Below, one piece after another: positions 1-10,152 of a stretch of DNA of 64,000 nucleotides. The DNA comes from Shimazuella kribbensis DSM 45090 (GTDB lineage Bacteria; Bacillota; Bacilli; Thermoactinomycetales; Thermoactinomycetaceae), in contig NZ_ATZF01000003.1 of NCBI RefSeq assembly GCF_000428065.1, positions 62,001 to 126,000 of the forward strand, read 5' to 3'. A program made the position numbers and the translations under genes. The notes below the pieces were generated by a model. The model had not been told where the DNA came from and ran no database searches. It saw only the letters and a program-made list of their open reading frames with translations. Numbering within the stretch: position 1 is the first letter of the stretch; every line of letters starts with the position of its first letter.

Positions 1-129
1 TGCACCATGAACTGTCTTTACTTCTACTTCAACGTGTTCCATATCAGCAAATAATGATTTCACCTTGTCACCTGTTACATAGCTATCATCAAGAATTTCC
101 AATGCTGTAATCGTCTGCTTCAATGACAT
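1..129 (-). CDS. DUF1177-like protein, N-terminal part (runs off window)
   Basis: The first 43 codons of a leftward gene are visible, beginning [16 protein letters not shown]. The opening resembles DUF1177 proteins, a family of unknown biochemical role often found next to peptide ABC transporters. The ATG at 129 lies inside the last codons of the upstream ATPase gene (10-bp overlap), so it is translationally coupled to the peptide-uptake operon. The remainder lies outside the window. The family call rests on a short N-terminus and on context. Confidence 0.55.
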   Translation of the reverse strand, partial: MSLKQTITALEILDDSYVTGDKVKSLFADMEHVEVEVKTVHGA

Positions 130-1121
130 GATCCTTGCTCCTCTTTTGTATGATTTTGTTCATATAAGTGACAAGCTACTTTTCGTCCGCCTGATACTTC
201 TGACCATTTTGGAACCAGGGTTTTACAAATGTCCATCGCGACTGGGCACCTTGTATGAAACGCACATCCTGCCGGAGGGTGCAGCGCACTGGGTACATCA
301 CCAGAAAGGACGATTTGCTCTCTTTTGATTTCTGGATCTGGTATAGGTACCGCAGACATGAGTGCTTTTGTATAGGGATGCAGGGGCTCAGCAAAAATGG
401 ATTTTGTTGGAGAAAGTTCTACCAATTTACCAAGATACATCACACCTACTCGATCACTAATGAATTTCACAACAGATAGATCATGAGAGATAAACAAGTA
501 CGTGAGAGAAAATTTTTGCTGTAAGTCTTTCATTAAGTTCAAAACTTGCGCCTGAATGGAAACGTCTAGCGCCGATACCGGCTCGTCACAAACGATAAAT
601 TTAGGATTTAACGCCAATGCACGTGCGATTCCAATCCGTTGTCGTTGACCACCCGAAAATTCATGCGGATATCTGCTTGCTTGCTGGGGAGACAAACCTA
701 CTAATTCCATTAATTCTGTTACTCTTTGTTTTACTTCTGTTTTGGTCAGATTACCATGTGTAATCAATGGTTCTTCTAATACTTGTTGCACGGTCCATCG
801 AGGATTTAATGATGCATATGGGTCTTGAAAGATCATTTGCATATTGGTACGAAATGCTCGAAGTTCCTTCTTGGGCAATTTTGCAATATCCACCCCATCA
901 AACAGCACTTCGCCTTCTGTCGGTTCCAATATGCGAAGTAAAGCTCTGCCAGTTGTCGATTTTCCACAGCCAGACTCTCCAACTATCCCGAGTGTCTCTC
1001 CTTCTTCTATCTCAAAGGAAATCCCATCGACAGACTTTACTGCGCCAACTTGTTTTTGAAAAAATCCTTTGGTAACAGGAAAATGCTTTATCAAGTTGTT
1101 CACTTTGAGCAATGTACTCAT
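120..1121 (-). CDS. Peptide ABC transporter ATP-binding protein (OppF/DppF type)
   Basis: ATPase of about 333 aa that energises di-/oligopeptide import, working on the cytoplasmic face with its OppD-type partner. Visible: Walker [13 protein letters not shown] signature FSGGQRQRI, Walker [11 protein letters not shown], and the C-terminal oligo_HPY segment with spaced cysteines (GCAFHTRCP). The ATG at 1121 is chosen because GGAGGA lies just upstream and the codon overlaps the stop of the preceding ATPase gene as ATGA; an in-frame codon at 1154 lacks such a site. Last transporter gene of the operon. Substrate is unknown; the M20 peptidase and DUF1177 neighbours suggest peptides rather than nickel. 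Confidence 0.9.
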   Translation of the reverse strand: MSTLLKVNNLIKHFPVTKGFFQKQVGAVKSVDGISFEIEEGETLGIVGESGCGKSTTGRALLRILEPTEGEVLFDGVDIAKLPKKELRAFRTNMQMIFQDPYASLNPRWTVQQVLEEPLITHGNLTKTEVKQRVTELMELVGLSPQQASRYPHEFSGGQRQRIGIARALALNPKFIVCDEPVSALDVSIQAQVLNLMKDLQQKFSLTYLFISHDLSVVKFISDRVGVMYLGKLVELSPTKSIFAEPLHPYTKALMSAVPIPDPEIKREQIVLSGDVPSALHPPAGCAFHTRCPVAMDICKTLVPKWSEVSGGRKVACHLYEQNHTKEEQGSCH

Positions 1122-2101
1122 GATGGAATTTCCTCCTTTTGATATAGATAGCATCGACAGGTGTGATTTTCTGCTACATTTAGCAAATTCGGTTTACTTG
1201 TATCACATTCATCCATACGAAACTCACACCGAGGAGCAAATCGACAACCTGTTGGCATTTCATCCAATGCAGGTACTTGTCCTGGAATCGACTTTAATTT
1301 ATTTTGATTTCCGGAAAGTTGTGGAAGTGATGCTAATAATCCTTTTGTATAAGGGTGTTTTGGATTTTTAAATAGGGATTTCACATCCGTTTCTTCCACT
1401 ACTTGACCTGCATACATCACTACCACCCGATCACACATCTGAGCGACGATTCCTAGGTCGTGTGTAATCAACATGATAGAGGTACCTTTTTCTTGTTGTA
1501 GTTGTCGCATTAAGTTCAATATTTGTGCTTGAATCGTCACATCCAAAGCAGTCGTTGGTTCGTCCGCTATCAAAATTTTCGGTTCACAAGCCATCGCAAT
1601 GGCAATCATTACCCGCTGACGCATACCGCCTGACAATTGATGCGGGTATTCATCCACTACGGATTCTGGCCGAGAAATGCCTACTTTTTTCAACATCTCT
1701 ATCGCATATACTTTTGCTTCTTTTTTGGATATTTTCATATGAAAGCGGATTGCTTCCATAATTTGATCTCCTATTTTAAAAACGGGGTTTAAGGAAGTCA
1801 TAGGCTCTTGAAAAATCATCGAGATTTGGTTCCCCCGCATTTTTCTCAATCGGGAAGGCGACATGGCTAAAATATCTTGTCCTTCAAGGGTGATACTCCC
1901 TGAAGCCACCTTACTGATATCTTTAGGCAAAAGTTGCATCACAGAAAGAGAAGTAACGCTTTTCCCACAACCCGATTCACCAACAACACCCAAGATCTCT
2001 CCTTTTTTCAACTCCAAAGAAACACCGTCTACTACGTTCACTAATCCCGCATCCGTATGAAATTGAGTACGTAAGTCATCTACTTTCAGTAAAGGCTCCA
2101 T
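1118..2101 (-). CDS. Peptide ABC transporter ATP-binding protein (OppD/DppD type)
   Basis: ATPase of 327 aa. It shows Walker [10 protein letters not shown], signature LSGGMRQRV, Walker [11 protein letters not shown] and an oligo_HPY C-terminus ([10 protein letters not shown]). It pairs with the OppF-type ATPase that follows (4-bp ATGA overlap), the usual arrangement for heteromeric peptide importers. The upstream gene is the M20 peptidase, 15 bp away, so both are probably on one mRNA. Length and domain order are normal. Substrate cannot be deduced from sequence. Confidence 0.9.
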   Translation of the reverse strand: MEPLLKVDDLRTQFHTDAGLVNVVDGVSLELKKGEILGVVGESGCGKSVTSLSVMQLLPKDISKVASGSITLEGQDILAMSPSRLRKMRGNQISMIFQEPMTSLNPVFKIGDQIMEAIRFHMKISKKEAKVYAIEMLKKVGISRPESVVDEYPHQLSGGMRQRVMIAIAMACEPKILIADEPTTALDVTIQAQILNLMRQLQQEKGTSIMLITHDLGIVAQMCDRVVVMYAGQVVEETDVKSLFKNPKHPYTKGLLASLPQLSGNQNKLKSIPGQVPALDEMPTGCRFAPRCEFRMDECDTSKPNLLNVAENHTCRCYLYQKEEIPS

Positions 2102-2116
2102 TTGTTTACCCCTCCT

Positions 2117-3370
2117 TTATTTCACACCCAAGTATTTGAGAGAGGTGAGTGCATATACTTTTGCCGCTTGGATTACTTGATCGATTGGCGCTCGTTCATT
2201 GTAAGCGTGAATCGTTGGCAAATCAGCAGGACCATATTGCAAAACAGGAATATCATGGTCACGAAAGTGGCGTGCATCACTAGAGGCCCACTGTAGTACT
2301 CCATAGGCATCTTTCTTACTTACTTCTTTGATACTCTCTACTAAAGAAAATACAATCTCATCCGTAGGTGGAGTCCAATTTGCTGAGCTTTGAAAACCAA
2401 TCGGATGGACTTTTGCTTCTATTCCTGCATCTGTTAATAGTTTTTTCACCTTAGGAATCATCTCTTTATTGGAAACACCGAATGGAAGTCTTGTATCTAC
2501 TTGAATCACACAACGATCAGCAATTACATTTGCTTTGGTACCACCCTGAATCGTACCAATGTTAACCGTTATATGGTCCAATACATCACTCGTATCTGTG
2601 TCTTCCCTCTCTCGAATATAGCCTTTGGTGATGGCAATTATTTCTTTCATTTCATCTGGAATTTCCACTTCAAAGTTCCATATTTTTTGCAGGACTTCCA
2701 CTGCCTTTACCGCTTTTAAGATCGCACTATCTCCAATAACAGGAGAAAGGCTTCCATGTCCAGGAGTTCCTTCGATCTCCACTTCAAACCAACAGCTTCC
2801 TTTTTGCCCAATAGTCGGATGTTGTGGATGTGAAGGTTCTGCAATGATTGCAGCTGATCCATGTACGAGTCTTCGATCCAATACCCAAGGAACTCCATAC
2901 TCTCCGCCTGTCTCTTCATCTGGTACAACTAATAAAGAAAGCTTTCCATTCAATGGAATATTCAACTTTTTAAAAAATCCCATGGTAAAGATCAATCCTG
3001 CTAGTCCACATTTCATATCACTAGCACCTCTGCCATGAATATAGCCATCTTCAATATGACCAGAAAACGGTGGGAAATCCCACTTTTCGATATCCCCTAC
3101 AGGAACCACATCTGTATGACCACACAAGATGAGATGCTTGTCATCCATTCCTTCGCCGATAGAAGATATCAAATTAAACATGTTGGAATTTGATTCATGA
3201 ACTTCGGTCTCAATCCCAAACGAAGACAAATATCGGATAATAAAATCACTAATTTCCCTTGTATCTCCAGGTGGATTTTCCGTGTTCATCTGCAACAAGG
3301 AAGAACAAAGTGAAAGCAATTCGTCTTTATGGTTTTCGATTTCATCTACTACTTTTTGTTGAAAATCCAC
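2117..3370 (-). CDS. M20 family metallopeptidase/deacylase (ArgE/DapE/ACY1 type)
   Basis: About 417 aa. Zinc-ligand motifs of the M20 family are visible: CGHTDVVPVGD near the N-terminus, RGASDMKCG, and the catalytic-glutamate segment VPDEETGGEYG, followed by a dimerisation domain and a C-terminal HAYNER histidine. M20 enzymes hydrolyse N-acyl amino acids or dipeptides in the cytoplasm. Inside a peptide-import operon this one probably trims the imported substrate. The GTG at 3370 is preferred because AGGAG sits 10 nt upstream; codons further upstream would read through an intercistronic hairpin. Confidence 0.85.
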   Translation of the reverse strand: MDFQQKVVDEIENHKDELLSLCSSLLQMNTENPPGDTREISDFIIRYLSSFGIETEVHESNSNMFNLISSIGEGMDDKHLILCGHTDVVPVGDIEKWDFPPFSGHIEDGYIHGRGASDMKCGLAGLIFTMGFFKKLNIPLNGKLSLLVVPDEETGGEYGVPWVLDRRLVHGSAAIIAEPSHPQHPTIGQKGSCWFEVEIEGTPGHGSLSPVIGDSAILKAVKAVEVLQKIWNFEVEIPDEMKEIIAITKGYIREREDTDTSDVLDHITVNIGTIQGGTKANVIADRCVIQVDTRLPFGVSNKEMIPKVKKLLTDAGIEAKVHPIGFQSSANWTPPTDEIVFSLVESIKEVSKKDAYGVLQWASSDARHFRDHDIPVLQYGPADLPTIHAYNERAPIDQVIQAAKVYALTSLKYLGVK

Positions 3371-3398
3371 TGATTTCACACTCCTATTGAAAATGCCC

Positions 3399-3423
3399 CC
3401 CCACAAGAACATTTCTCGCGGGG
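3399..3423 (-). promoter_or_regulatory. Intercistronic stem-loop after the receptor gene
   Basis: An 11-bp stem (with G-U pairs, CCCCGCGAGAA on the coding strand) with a 3-nt loop lies between the substrate-binding protein stop (3433) and the M20 start. No T-run follows, so it is more likely an mRNA-stabilising or processing structure than a full terminator. It would let the receptor be made in excess over the rest of the operon. Confidence 0.5.
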
Positions 3424-3432
3424 GAATGATAT

Positions 3433-5004
3433 TTATTTTGAAAGCGGGAAGAAACGGATACACTCATCTGGATAAGTCACATATCCTTTTACTTCTTTCT
3501 TTGCGCCAATCACACGGTTATATTCATAGAGATACGCCCATGGAGCATCTGCATTGATTAACACTTGCATTTGTTTGTATAAACCTTCTCTTTTCTGTTG
3601 ATCTTTCTCTAGTTCCGCTTGCTCCCAAAGTTTGTCAACTTGTGGATTGTTATAGCCAAATGCATTGGATGAACCTTTGCTGTAAAGCAACAAACCAAGA
3701 TGATATCCAGGATCATTAACAAAAGAAGTCCATTTCGAAATATAAGAAGTTAATGTTCTTTGATCCACACCTGTTAAAAACTCAGGGCGTGCCATCGGTT
3801 TGATGTTCATTTTCACACCAATTTTTTGCAGCTCTGCTTGAATGAGCACAGCATCATCTTTCCAATCATCAAATCCTGAGCCAAGGGTAAAATCAAAGGT
3901 AAATCCATTTGATAGGCCTGCTTCTTTTAGTAATTGTTTGGCTTTGTTTAGGTCATGTTTGTACACGAAACCTTCTTCGGTATATCCTGGCATGCTACTA
4001 GGAATCGAACTTTTTAGTTGTTTGGCTTGGTCATACATGACATCATGAACTAATTGATCATAAGGGATTGCATAATTGATTGCCTGACGGACTTTCACAT
4101 TATCAAAAGGTTTTACTTTTTGATCAAATGCAAAATAGAGAATTCGATTACTCGGAGTAGATGTGACATTAAGTTTTGCATTTTGTTTGATGCTGTCTAC
4201 ATCTTTCGGTGGAATTTCAATCGCAAGATCGACATCACCCTTATTGAGCAGCATCACACGATTAGAAGGCTCTTTAATAAATTTCATCGTTACTTTACTT
4301 ACTTTTGGAGCACCTTGCCAGTAGTTTGCATTCGCAGTTAGGACAGCTTCTGAGGCTGGATCCCATTTTTCTACTTTATAAGGACCTGAACCAGCCGTAT
4401 TTGTTTTTAGATAATCTTTCCCTTTCCCTTTCATCTCTTTGGAATCAATGACGGAAAAGGTATACATCGCAACCATCTGTAAAAATAAGTGATTGGGGCG
4501 TTCTAATTCTACTACTACGGTTTTCTCATCTTTGGCAGTCACCTTTTTAATCGAAGCCATTTTGTACATAAAACTTCCATTTTGTGAGTTTTTCACGTGA
4601 TCCATCGAATAAACAACAGATTCTGCATTTACTGGATTTCCACTATGGAATTTAGCATTATCTTGCAAGGTAAACGTATATGTTTTCCCATCAGGCGAAG
4701 CTTTCCACTCTTTTGCAAGCATCGGTTTAATGTCTTCTGTATTTGCTTTTTGATTACCATCTACTGTTTTCACTCCATACGTAACCAGTTGATCATAGGC
4801 ATTCATGGTCAGCGTATCAGAAGTCAAATCACCCGCTTCAGCTGGATCAAGGGTTTGTCCACCATCAGAATAAGCGATGGTCATCGATGTCCCTTTGTTT
4901 TTGTTACTTTGATTGGAGTTTGCATTTGATGCACAACCAGTTAAAGCCAAAGCTCCTGCAAGCAATAGAGCTAACGAAGATTTCCATTTGTTCTTCACAA
5001 GCAT
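3433..5004 (-). CDS. Peptide ABC transporter substrate-binding lipoprotein (SBP_bac_5)
   Basis: About 523 aa. The N-terminus has a lipoprotein signal peptide ending in the lipobox LTGC, so the mature protein is anchored outside the membrane. The body carries family-5 features such as SGPYKVEKWDP and AINYAIPYDQLV. It captures peptides or similar solutes for the permeases encoded just upstream. The ATG at 5004 follows GAGGAG; further in-frame upstream codons would add a non-signal-like extension. The downstream hairpin at 3399-3423 fits the usual need for excess receptor. Confidence 0.9.
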   Translation of the reverse strand: MLVKNKWKSSLALLLAGALALTGCASNANSNQSNKNKGTSMTIAYSDGGQTLDPAEAGDLTSDTLTMNAYDQLVTYGVKTVDGNQKANTEDIKPMLAKEWKASPDGKTYTFTLQDNAKFHSGNPVNAESVVYSMDHVKNSQNGSFMYKMASIKKVTAKDEKTVVVELERPNHLFLQMVAMYTFSVIDSKEMKGKGKDYLKTNTAGSGPYKVEKWDPASEAVLTANANYWQGAPKVSKVTMKFIKEPSNRVMLLNKGDVDLAIEIPPKDVDSIKQNAKLNVTSTPSNRILYFAFDQKVKPFDNVKVRQAINYAIPYDQLVHDVMYDQAKQLKSSIPSSMPGYTEEGFVYKHDLNKAKQLLKEAGLSNGFTFDFTLGSGFDDWKDDAVLIQAELQKIGVKMNIKPMARPEFLTGVDQRTLTSYISKWTSFVNDPGYHLGLLLYSKGSSNAFGYNNPQVDKLWEQAELEKDQQKREGLYKQMQVLINADAPWAYLYEYNRVIGAKKEVKGYVTYPDECIRFFPLSK

Positions 5005-5038
5005 TATAGCCACTCCTCTATATGAATGATGATCTATT

Positions 5039-5932
5039 TCATTTACTTGAGCGAAGGCGCGGGTCCAAAACATCACGTAATCCATCACCAAGTAGATTGA
5101 AACCAAGAATAGATGTTGCAATTGCAAGTCCTGGGAAGGTAACCAACCACCACTGGCCTGTAATGATATACTCCCTGCCTTCAGAAATCATGGCTCCCCA
5201 CTCTGGGGTAGGCGGCTGAATCCCTAGACCTAAAAAGCTCAAACTCGAAGCCACAAGAATGGCGAAACCCATACTTAGCGTAGCGTGTACCAAAATTGGT
5301 CCTAATGCATTGGGGAAAATATGACGAAATAAAATAGTCGTATCTTTTACCCCTATCGCCTTACTTGCTTCCACAAACTCTTTTTCTTTTAACGTAATGG
5401 TTTGTCCATACATCAAACGAGCAAACTCTGGTATTCCAACAATACCAACCGCAATCATGGCACTGGTTAAACCTGGACCTAGGGAAGCTGCGATAGCCAT
5501 TGCTAAAATTAATGATGGGAAAGCGAGCAAAACATCCATACAGCGCATAATAAAATCTCCAATTTTCCCACCATAAAAAGCAGCAATCGCTCCTAGCGGA
5601 ACCCCGATAAGAAAAGAGATCCCAACGCCAATCAGGCCAGTCCAAATCGAAATACGTGCACCATAAAGAATCCGACTTAAAATATCACGACCATAATTGT
5701 CCGTTCCCAGCCAATGAGCAGCTGTTGGACCTTGTAACTTAGAGATCGTATCTGTTTCTGTTGGTGAATGCGGTGCAATAAAAGGAGCAACAAGCGCAAA
5801 CAATGTCCATATGATGATAAAAAACAACCCAATTAACGCCAAACGGTTACGTAACATCAAAGTGAAAAATGTTTTCTTTTTTTTCTTGTTCTTAACTGAA
5901 ACAGGTGACAAACTCACTTCAGCTGCAGACAT
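5039..5932 (-). CDS. Peptide ABC transporter permease (OppC/DppC type)
   Basis: About 297 aa. An N-terminal Lys-rich cytoplasmic stretch and first membrane helix are followed by the OppC N-terminal loop (LGTDNYGRDILSRI) and the BPD_transp_1 core with the EAA-like segment EASKAIGVKDTTILFRHIFP that docks the ATPase. It forms the membrane channel with the OppB-type permease. The ATG at 5932 follows GGAGGGGG; the in-frame codon at 5953 would give an N-extension without a site. It sits 17 bp after the OppB-type gene and 34 bp before the receptor. Confidence 0.9.
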   Translation of the reverse strand: MSAAEVSLSPVSVKNKKKKKTFFTLMLRNRLALIGLFFIIIWTLFALVAPFIAPHSPTETDTISKLQGPTAAHWLGTDNYGRDILSRILYGARISIWTGLIGVGISFLIGVPLGAIAAFYGGKIGDFIMRCMDVLLAFPSLILAMAIAASLGPGLTSAMIAVGIVGIPEFARLMYGQTITLKEKEFVEASKAIGVKDTTILFRHIFPNALGPILVHATLSMGFAILVASSLSFLGLGIQPPTPEWGAMISEGREYIITGQWWLVTFPGLAIATSILGFNLLGDGLRDVLDPRLRSSK

Positions 5933-5949
5933 AATCCCCCTCCTTTCCC

Positions 5950-6960
5950 TCACTCATAGCGAATTCGCGGATCCAATACTCCATAAAGCAGATCTACGAT
6001 CAAATTCACTAAACTGAAAACAATCGCGCTGATAAGGGTAAATGCTTGAATTGGTGCATAGTCTGTCGAGAGAATCGAATCAGTGATGTACCCTCCAACC
6101 CCAGGCCAACTAAATATGGTCTCTGTGATTACTGCCCCACCGATTAAAAAACCAAATTGCAGTCCCAGCAGGGTCAGTGTCGGAATAAATGCATTGCTAA
6201 GTGCATGTTTCATGATTACTTGGGACTCTCTCATCCCTTTGGCACGAGCGGTACGAATGTAATCTTGTCCGATTACTTCCAACATGCTAGATCTCATCAT
6301 TCTTGCAATGATAGCCATCGTACCTGTACTCAAACAAATTGCTGGTAAAATCAAATGCATCAGGGAATCTTTGAATGCAATCATATCTCCGGACAACAGA
6401 CTATCTAATAGGTATAGACCTGTTATGGATGTCGGAGGATTGATACCTTCACTGATTCTTCCCATCGGCGCGGGAAGTATATCCCACTTGGAATAGAAGA
6501 GAAAAATAAGCATGAGTCCTAGCCAAAACAGTGGAACGCAAGCCCCGATCAAGGAAAATATACGTGAAATATGATCCAGGATGGACTCCTTCTTTACTGC
6601 TGCTATAATCCCCACTGGAATCGCTACCAAAATGGCGATAAAAATACTGGATAAAGTGAGCTCTATTGTTGCTGGAAATCGGGAAGCAAAATCTTGCAAA
6701 ACGGTGTGACCAGTATGCCAAGCAATTCCAAAGTCCCCTTGAAAGAGCTTCTTTGCATAATCCATAAACTGTATATAGATAGGTTGATCCAAACCAAGGT
6801 CAACGCGAATTTTCGCCACAACATCTGGCGGAGCTTGTTCACCTGCTATCATGACTGCTGGATCGCCTGGAAGTACACGAGATAAGACAAAGGTGATAAG
6901 GATAATTCCTATAAATCCTGGAATCATATACAAAAGCCGCCTCATGATATACCCTGCCAA
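5950..6960 (-). CDS. Peptide ABC transporter permease (OppB/DppB type)
   Basis: 336 aa with six predicted helices. The N-terminus has the OppB signature (LPGDPAVMIAGEQAP) and the EAA loop reads YIRTARAKGMRESQVIMKHAL. The start is a TTG at 6960, eight bases after GGAGG; the ATG five codons later is too far from that site. First gene of the transporter operon, 87 bp downstream of the IclR regulator on the same strand. Confidence 0.9.
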   Translation of the reverse strand: MAGYIMRRLLYMIPGFIGIILITFVLSRVLPGDPAVMIAGEQAPPDVVAKIRVDLGLDQPIYIQFMDYAKKLFQGDFGIAWHTGHTVLQDFASRFPATIELTLSSIFIAILVAIPVGIIAAVKKESILDHISRIFSLIGACVPLFWLGLMLIFLFYSKWDILPAPMGRISEGINPPTSITGLYLLDSLLSGDMIAFKDSLMHLILPAICLSTGTMAIIARMMRSSMLEVIGQDYIRTARAKGMRESQVIMKHALSNAFIPTLTLLGLQFGFLIGGAVITETIFSWPGVGGYITDSILSTDYAPIQAFTLISAIVFSLVNLIVDLLYGVLDPRIRYE

Positions 6961-7047
6961 TGGATAAACCTCCTTTTACGAATAGATAAACTTTTAAAAA
7001 TAAATATTTTTATACTTTTAAGAGCTAAAAAATTTTGGTCATCTAGC

Positions 7048-7812
7048 TCAAATCTTTGAAATTCTCAGTCGATAAAAATAGTCTTGTATTTTTTTACTTT
7101 CTGTTTGCAGTAGTTCCAGCAGATTTTTCACCTCATCTTCATTCACACGATATGCAGGACCAGATATCGTCAGCGATGCAAACACTTCGTTTCGGTAATT
7201 AAAAAGAGGTATTGCAATTCCGAAGACGGATTCTGTATATTCCCCAACCGAGTAACACCAACCATTTTGCCGAATTTCATTCAAATCTTTCTTTAATTTT
7301 TCCGCATGAATAATCGTATTGGATGTCACAGGTATCAAACCTTGATTAATAATTTCTTCTTGTTGTGCTTCTGGTAAATAAGCCATCATCACTTTGTTGG
7401 ATGCCCCTGCATACAATTGGGTTCGGCTGCCTACCGATATGGCATATTTGATGATTTGTGAACTCTCCACAATATCAATGCAAACACCTTCATTCCCATC
7501 CAAAATAGTAAAGCAAATGGACTCTCCTGCTTTGTGAGATATCGTCTCCATAATGGGATGGATGAGATCATCCAAATGAATTTTCTCTTGCACCATCTGC
7601 CCATATTCCCAAAAACTAATACCCAATTCATACTTTTGCGATTGAGCGTCTTTCATCAAAAAACCCTTTTTTTCAAAGGTTGACAATATTCTTTGTACAA
7701 CAGAATGGCTCATCCCGCATTCTTTCGCCAACTCTCGAACACCCCAAACCGGAGTATCCCTCGTAAAAAATTCTAATAAACGCAAAGAATTTTCTAAAGT
7801 TTTTAAGCTCAT
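7048..7812 (-). CDS. IclR family transcriptional regulator
   Basis: 254 aa. The N-terminal winged helix (LENSLRLLEFF, then SHSVVQRILSTFEKKGF) is followed by an IclR ligand-binding domain with the GxSFWEYG and GWCYSVGEY segments typical of the family. IclR proteins bind small effectors and control adjacent catabolic operons. It lies directly upstream of, and on the same strand as, the peptide transporter, so it is the likely regulator of that operon. Effector unknown. Confidence 0.88.
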   Translation of the reverse strand: MSLKTLENSLRLLEFFTRDTPVWGVRELAKECGMSHSVVQRILSTFEKKGFLMKDAQSQKYELGISFWEYGQMVQEKIHLDDLIHPIMETISHKAGESICFTILDGNEGVCIDIVESSQIIKYAISVGSRTQLYAGASNKVMMAYLPEAQQEEIINQGLIPVTSNTIIHAEKLKKDLNEIRQNGWCYSVGEYTESVFGIAIPLFNYRNEVFASLTISGPAYRVNEDEVKNLLELLQTESKKIQDYFYRLRISKI

Positions 7813-7940
7813 ATCATCACCTTGTACCTATATTAGAACCATTGGTTCTATTTCGTTAAAATGATTATAGTAAAAAATAAAAATAATATCTATAATTATT
7901 TCTTAACAGTATTATCCATTGTATATTTCAATTCAGAAAA

Positions 7941-7976
7941 CAAAGTACACCCCCATGATCATGGAGGTGTACTTTG
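7941..7976 (-). terminator. Rho-independent terminator of the Yip1-like gene
   Basis: An 11-bp arm CAAAGTACACC pairs with GGTGTACTTTG, and a T-rich tract follows on the minus strand. It is placed 54 bp after the stop of the membrane-protein gene at 8030. Confidence 0.7.
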
Positions 7977-8029
7977 TTAAAATATAATGCTAAAAATTGT
8001 TCTAACAATCATCTAGAAAATGGACTTTC

Positions 8030-8665
8030 CTACATTTCAAATTCATACATTGCTATATCCATTAAAGCAGAACATAGCGTGAAAAAACCTACAGATATTC
8101 CCGCTTGAAGCGTAGTTAATTTCGCAATCCTTCGAAAAGCAAAAAACAGAATAATCGTTTTCCATATCAACGATAGTTCAATTTGATCTAGTACAATAGC
8201 TACCATTCCAGAAGAAGGAATCCAATAACCTAATCCTGTAATAGCTAATCCAGTCATTAGGGGATCGTTCAAAATATTGATTAATAAAAATCCAGGTTCG
8301 AGTATAAGAGATGCAAAAGAAGTCAATGTGAGTAAGGTTCGAAACGATACCTTTCTTTTAAAAGGCTTAGCAAAACCATAGAGAAATAAAGCTTCGATAA
8401 TGGAAAAAAGAACAGCCATAAAAAACATAAATAATCCCATGAAAACAGACATCATGATAGCTACCACTTCAACTGAATCTCCTGGTTCCATCATTGTAGG
8501 ATCAAGATAGGGAGCAAAATATCCTGACACAGCACCTAATAGAAAAAAAGATAGACACAACAAAAGCAGAGGAGGCCAAAAATTATGATTATTTTCGATT
8601 TTTTCAGCCGCTTGAGAAGGGCGATATAAAATCAGTAAACCCGTGGGTATAGAAAGCTTATTCAA
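8030..8665 (-). CDS. Yip1-domain membrane protein
   Basis: About 211 aa with five or so hydrophobic segments; layout resembles bacterial Yip1-domain proteins, whose biochemical role is not established. The TTG at 8665 is preferred because AGAGGA lies seven to eight bases upstream, whereas the ATG at 8683 has no site. Transcribed alone, with its own terminator. The rsfS-derived island begins just upstream of it. Confidence 0.6.
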   Translation of the reverse strand: MNKLSIPTGLLILYRPSQAAEKIENNHNFWPPLLLLCLSFFLLGAVSGYFAPYLDPTMMEPGDSVEVVAIMMSVFMGLFMFFMAVLFSIIEALFLYGFAKPFKRKVSFRTLLTLTSFASLILEPGFLLINILNDPLMTGLAITGLGYWIPSSGMVAIVLDQIELSLIWKTIILFFAFRRIAKLTTLQAGISVGFFTLCSALMDIAMYEFEM

Positions 8666-8884
8666 ATAAAATCCTCTCTTCATTCGATAGTAGCAAAATC
8701 ATCAACATTAGATTTTAAATTATAACAATAATATAAATAAATTTCTATTCAAAATAATAGCATATCAATAATAAAAAAATTAAAAATACGAAGTGATCGT
8801 TAACCTATTCACTGTAGAGTCCGAATTGCACTCTTTTGTTTTCTCCCATAAAAAATAAGTGAAGTACATCCAAACAAAAGAAAC

Positions 8885-8989
8885 CTTCGAGACTCTCCAA
8901 AGACTTCTTGTCTCTTCTATACGATTAACTGTTATTTTAACAGGCTCGACACCTCCTTCAGAGATGTTCCAAATCATAAAAATCCCGTT
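8885..8989 (-). repeat. rsfS 3'-end copy 3 (left boundary of island, diverged)
   Basis: This stretch aligns with the last codons and terminator region of rsfS (native copy about 12045-12151). A 24-bp identical core (8966-8989 versus 12128-12151) codes for the FYDL segment of RsfS, and the tail with its terminator-like arm is clearly related though diverged. Same orientation as native rsfS. It has no start and cannot encode RsfS. Interpreted as an old attachment-site scar. Confidence 0.75.
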
Positions 8990-9244
8990 ATTCTTGATAA
9001 GTATATAAATTGGTCACACTATTCAAACGAAATACGAATCGTAGTTCATAGAAGTCTTCGCAGAATAACAATGAAAACAAAATCAAAATTGATCCTTATA
9101 ACCCGCTTATTCAAATCAATGAATGACAAAATCAATAGTAACATGTTCATCAACGAAGCCGGTCAGTCGTAATCGGATTCTATTTATAAATAAATCTCTA
9201 TGCTATTATTCGTACATATACCATTTATGGAGGAGAAATATCAT
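8990..9244. other. Non-coding DNA at the left end of island segment A
   Basis: AT-rich sequence between repeat copy 3 and the OB-fold gene. No convincing gene or recombinase was seen. The last 20 bases hold the GGAGGAG ribosome-binding site of the next gene. Confidence 0.4.
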
Positions 9245-10030
9245 ATGAGAAAACTAATAGGTTCCATTGTTATTTTTTTAATACTCTACTCTATTTTTGC
9301 CTCTATATTTTCAGATGAACCTACCAGCAAGGCCAATTTCTCAAATAAAAATTTAATAAAAACAGAGGAGATGCCTACTTTCTACACAAAACCAGATAAG
9401 TTTAAGGATCGTTCTATCGTTATTTATGGGAAAATCTTCAATGTATTAAGCGAAAAGCTTCAAATCTACTCTGATCCTGATTTAGCCAATGATGTTTTTA
9501 TCAAAGGAAAAACGGATCAATGGAAAGAAGATGAGTATGTAAAAGTAAGTGGTGTAGTTGTTGGAGACTATGAATACGAAAATAGTCTGGACAATACCCT
9601 CCATTCTCCAATGATTACCGCCACAAAAATAGAGAAATCCGATTATATAACAGCGTTTTATCCAACTATTAAAACAATACAAGTGAAGCAGGAGAAAAAT
9701 CAATTTGAAACCAAGATCAAAGTAGAAAGAGTAGAATTAGCAGAGAAACAAACACGAGTCTATCTAAAAATCACAAATGATTCTAAGAACACGTTCCGTT
9801 CCTATGTAACTCACCTAATTCAAAATCGAACACAATACAAAGTCGAACAAAAATCCTTTGATCCAAAAACATATAAGACATTGCCATACGAAAACCTTCC
9901 TGGTACTGTTGCAGATGGTGTGATTGTGTTTCCTGCTATCGATTTTAACCAACCATTCACCATTCATATGGAAGGATATAGCAATAACACACCACAATCC
10001 TTTGACGTAAATGTAAAAAATGAAAAGTGA
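9245..10030 (+). CDS. Membrane-anchored OB-fold/DUF4352-like protein (island segment A)
   Basis: About 261 aa. One N-terminal membrane helix (LIGSIVIFLILYSIFASIF) is followed by an extracytoplasmic region. Residues about 45-130 look like a small OB-fold of the tRNA_anti-like type (IVIYGKIFNV, VKVSGVVVGDYEYE); the rest resembles a DUF4352 immunoglobulin-like domain. The ATG at 9245 follows GGAGGAG. Base composition matches the host, unlike the next two island genes. It lies between two rsfS 3'-end copies and is the only gene of that segment. Function unknown. Confidence 0.7.
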   Translation: MRKLIGSIVIFLILYSIFASIFSDEPTSKANFSNKNLIKTEEMPTFYTKPDKFKDRSIVIYGKIFNVLSEKLQIYSDPDLANDVFIKGKTDQWKEDEYVKVSGVVVGDYEYENSLDNTLHSPMITATKIEKSDYITAFYPTIKTIQVKQEKNQFETKIKVERVELAEKQTRVYLKITNDSKNTFRSYVTHLIQNRTQYKVEQKSFDPKTYKTLPYENLPGTVADGVIVFPAIDFNQPFTIHMEGYSNNTPQSFDVNVKNEK

Positions 10031-10082
10031 GCTACTAGAGGTTATTAAATTATTATCTGATTATGAACCTCCGCTTGCAGAA

Positions 10083-10116
10083 AAAGAACGGATTCCCAGA
10101 GAAGAATCCGTTCTTT
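10083..10116. terminator. Hairpin terminator after segment A gene
   Basis: A perfect 13-bp stem AAAGAACGGATTC / GAATCCGTTCTTT encloses an 8-nt loop. It serves the rightward gene at 9245-10030 and occupies the place that the rsfS terminator has in the native copy. Confidence 0.75.
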
Positions 10117-10152
10117 CTGTTATTTAGAACATTATACTCCTCATACCATATT

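Noticed and set aside
8780-8977. Minus-strand 65-codon frame in the island's left end
   Set aside because: Its body is the decayed rsfS 3' copy, without a start region; better described as a repeat.
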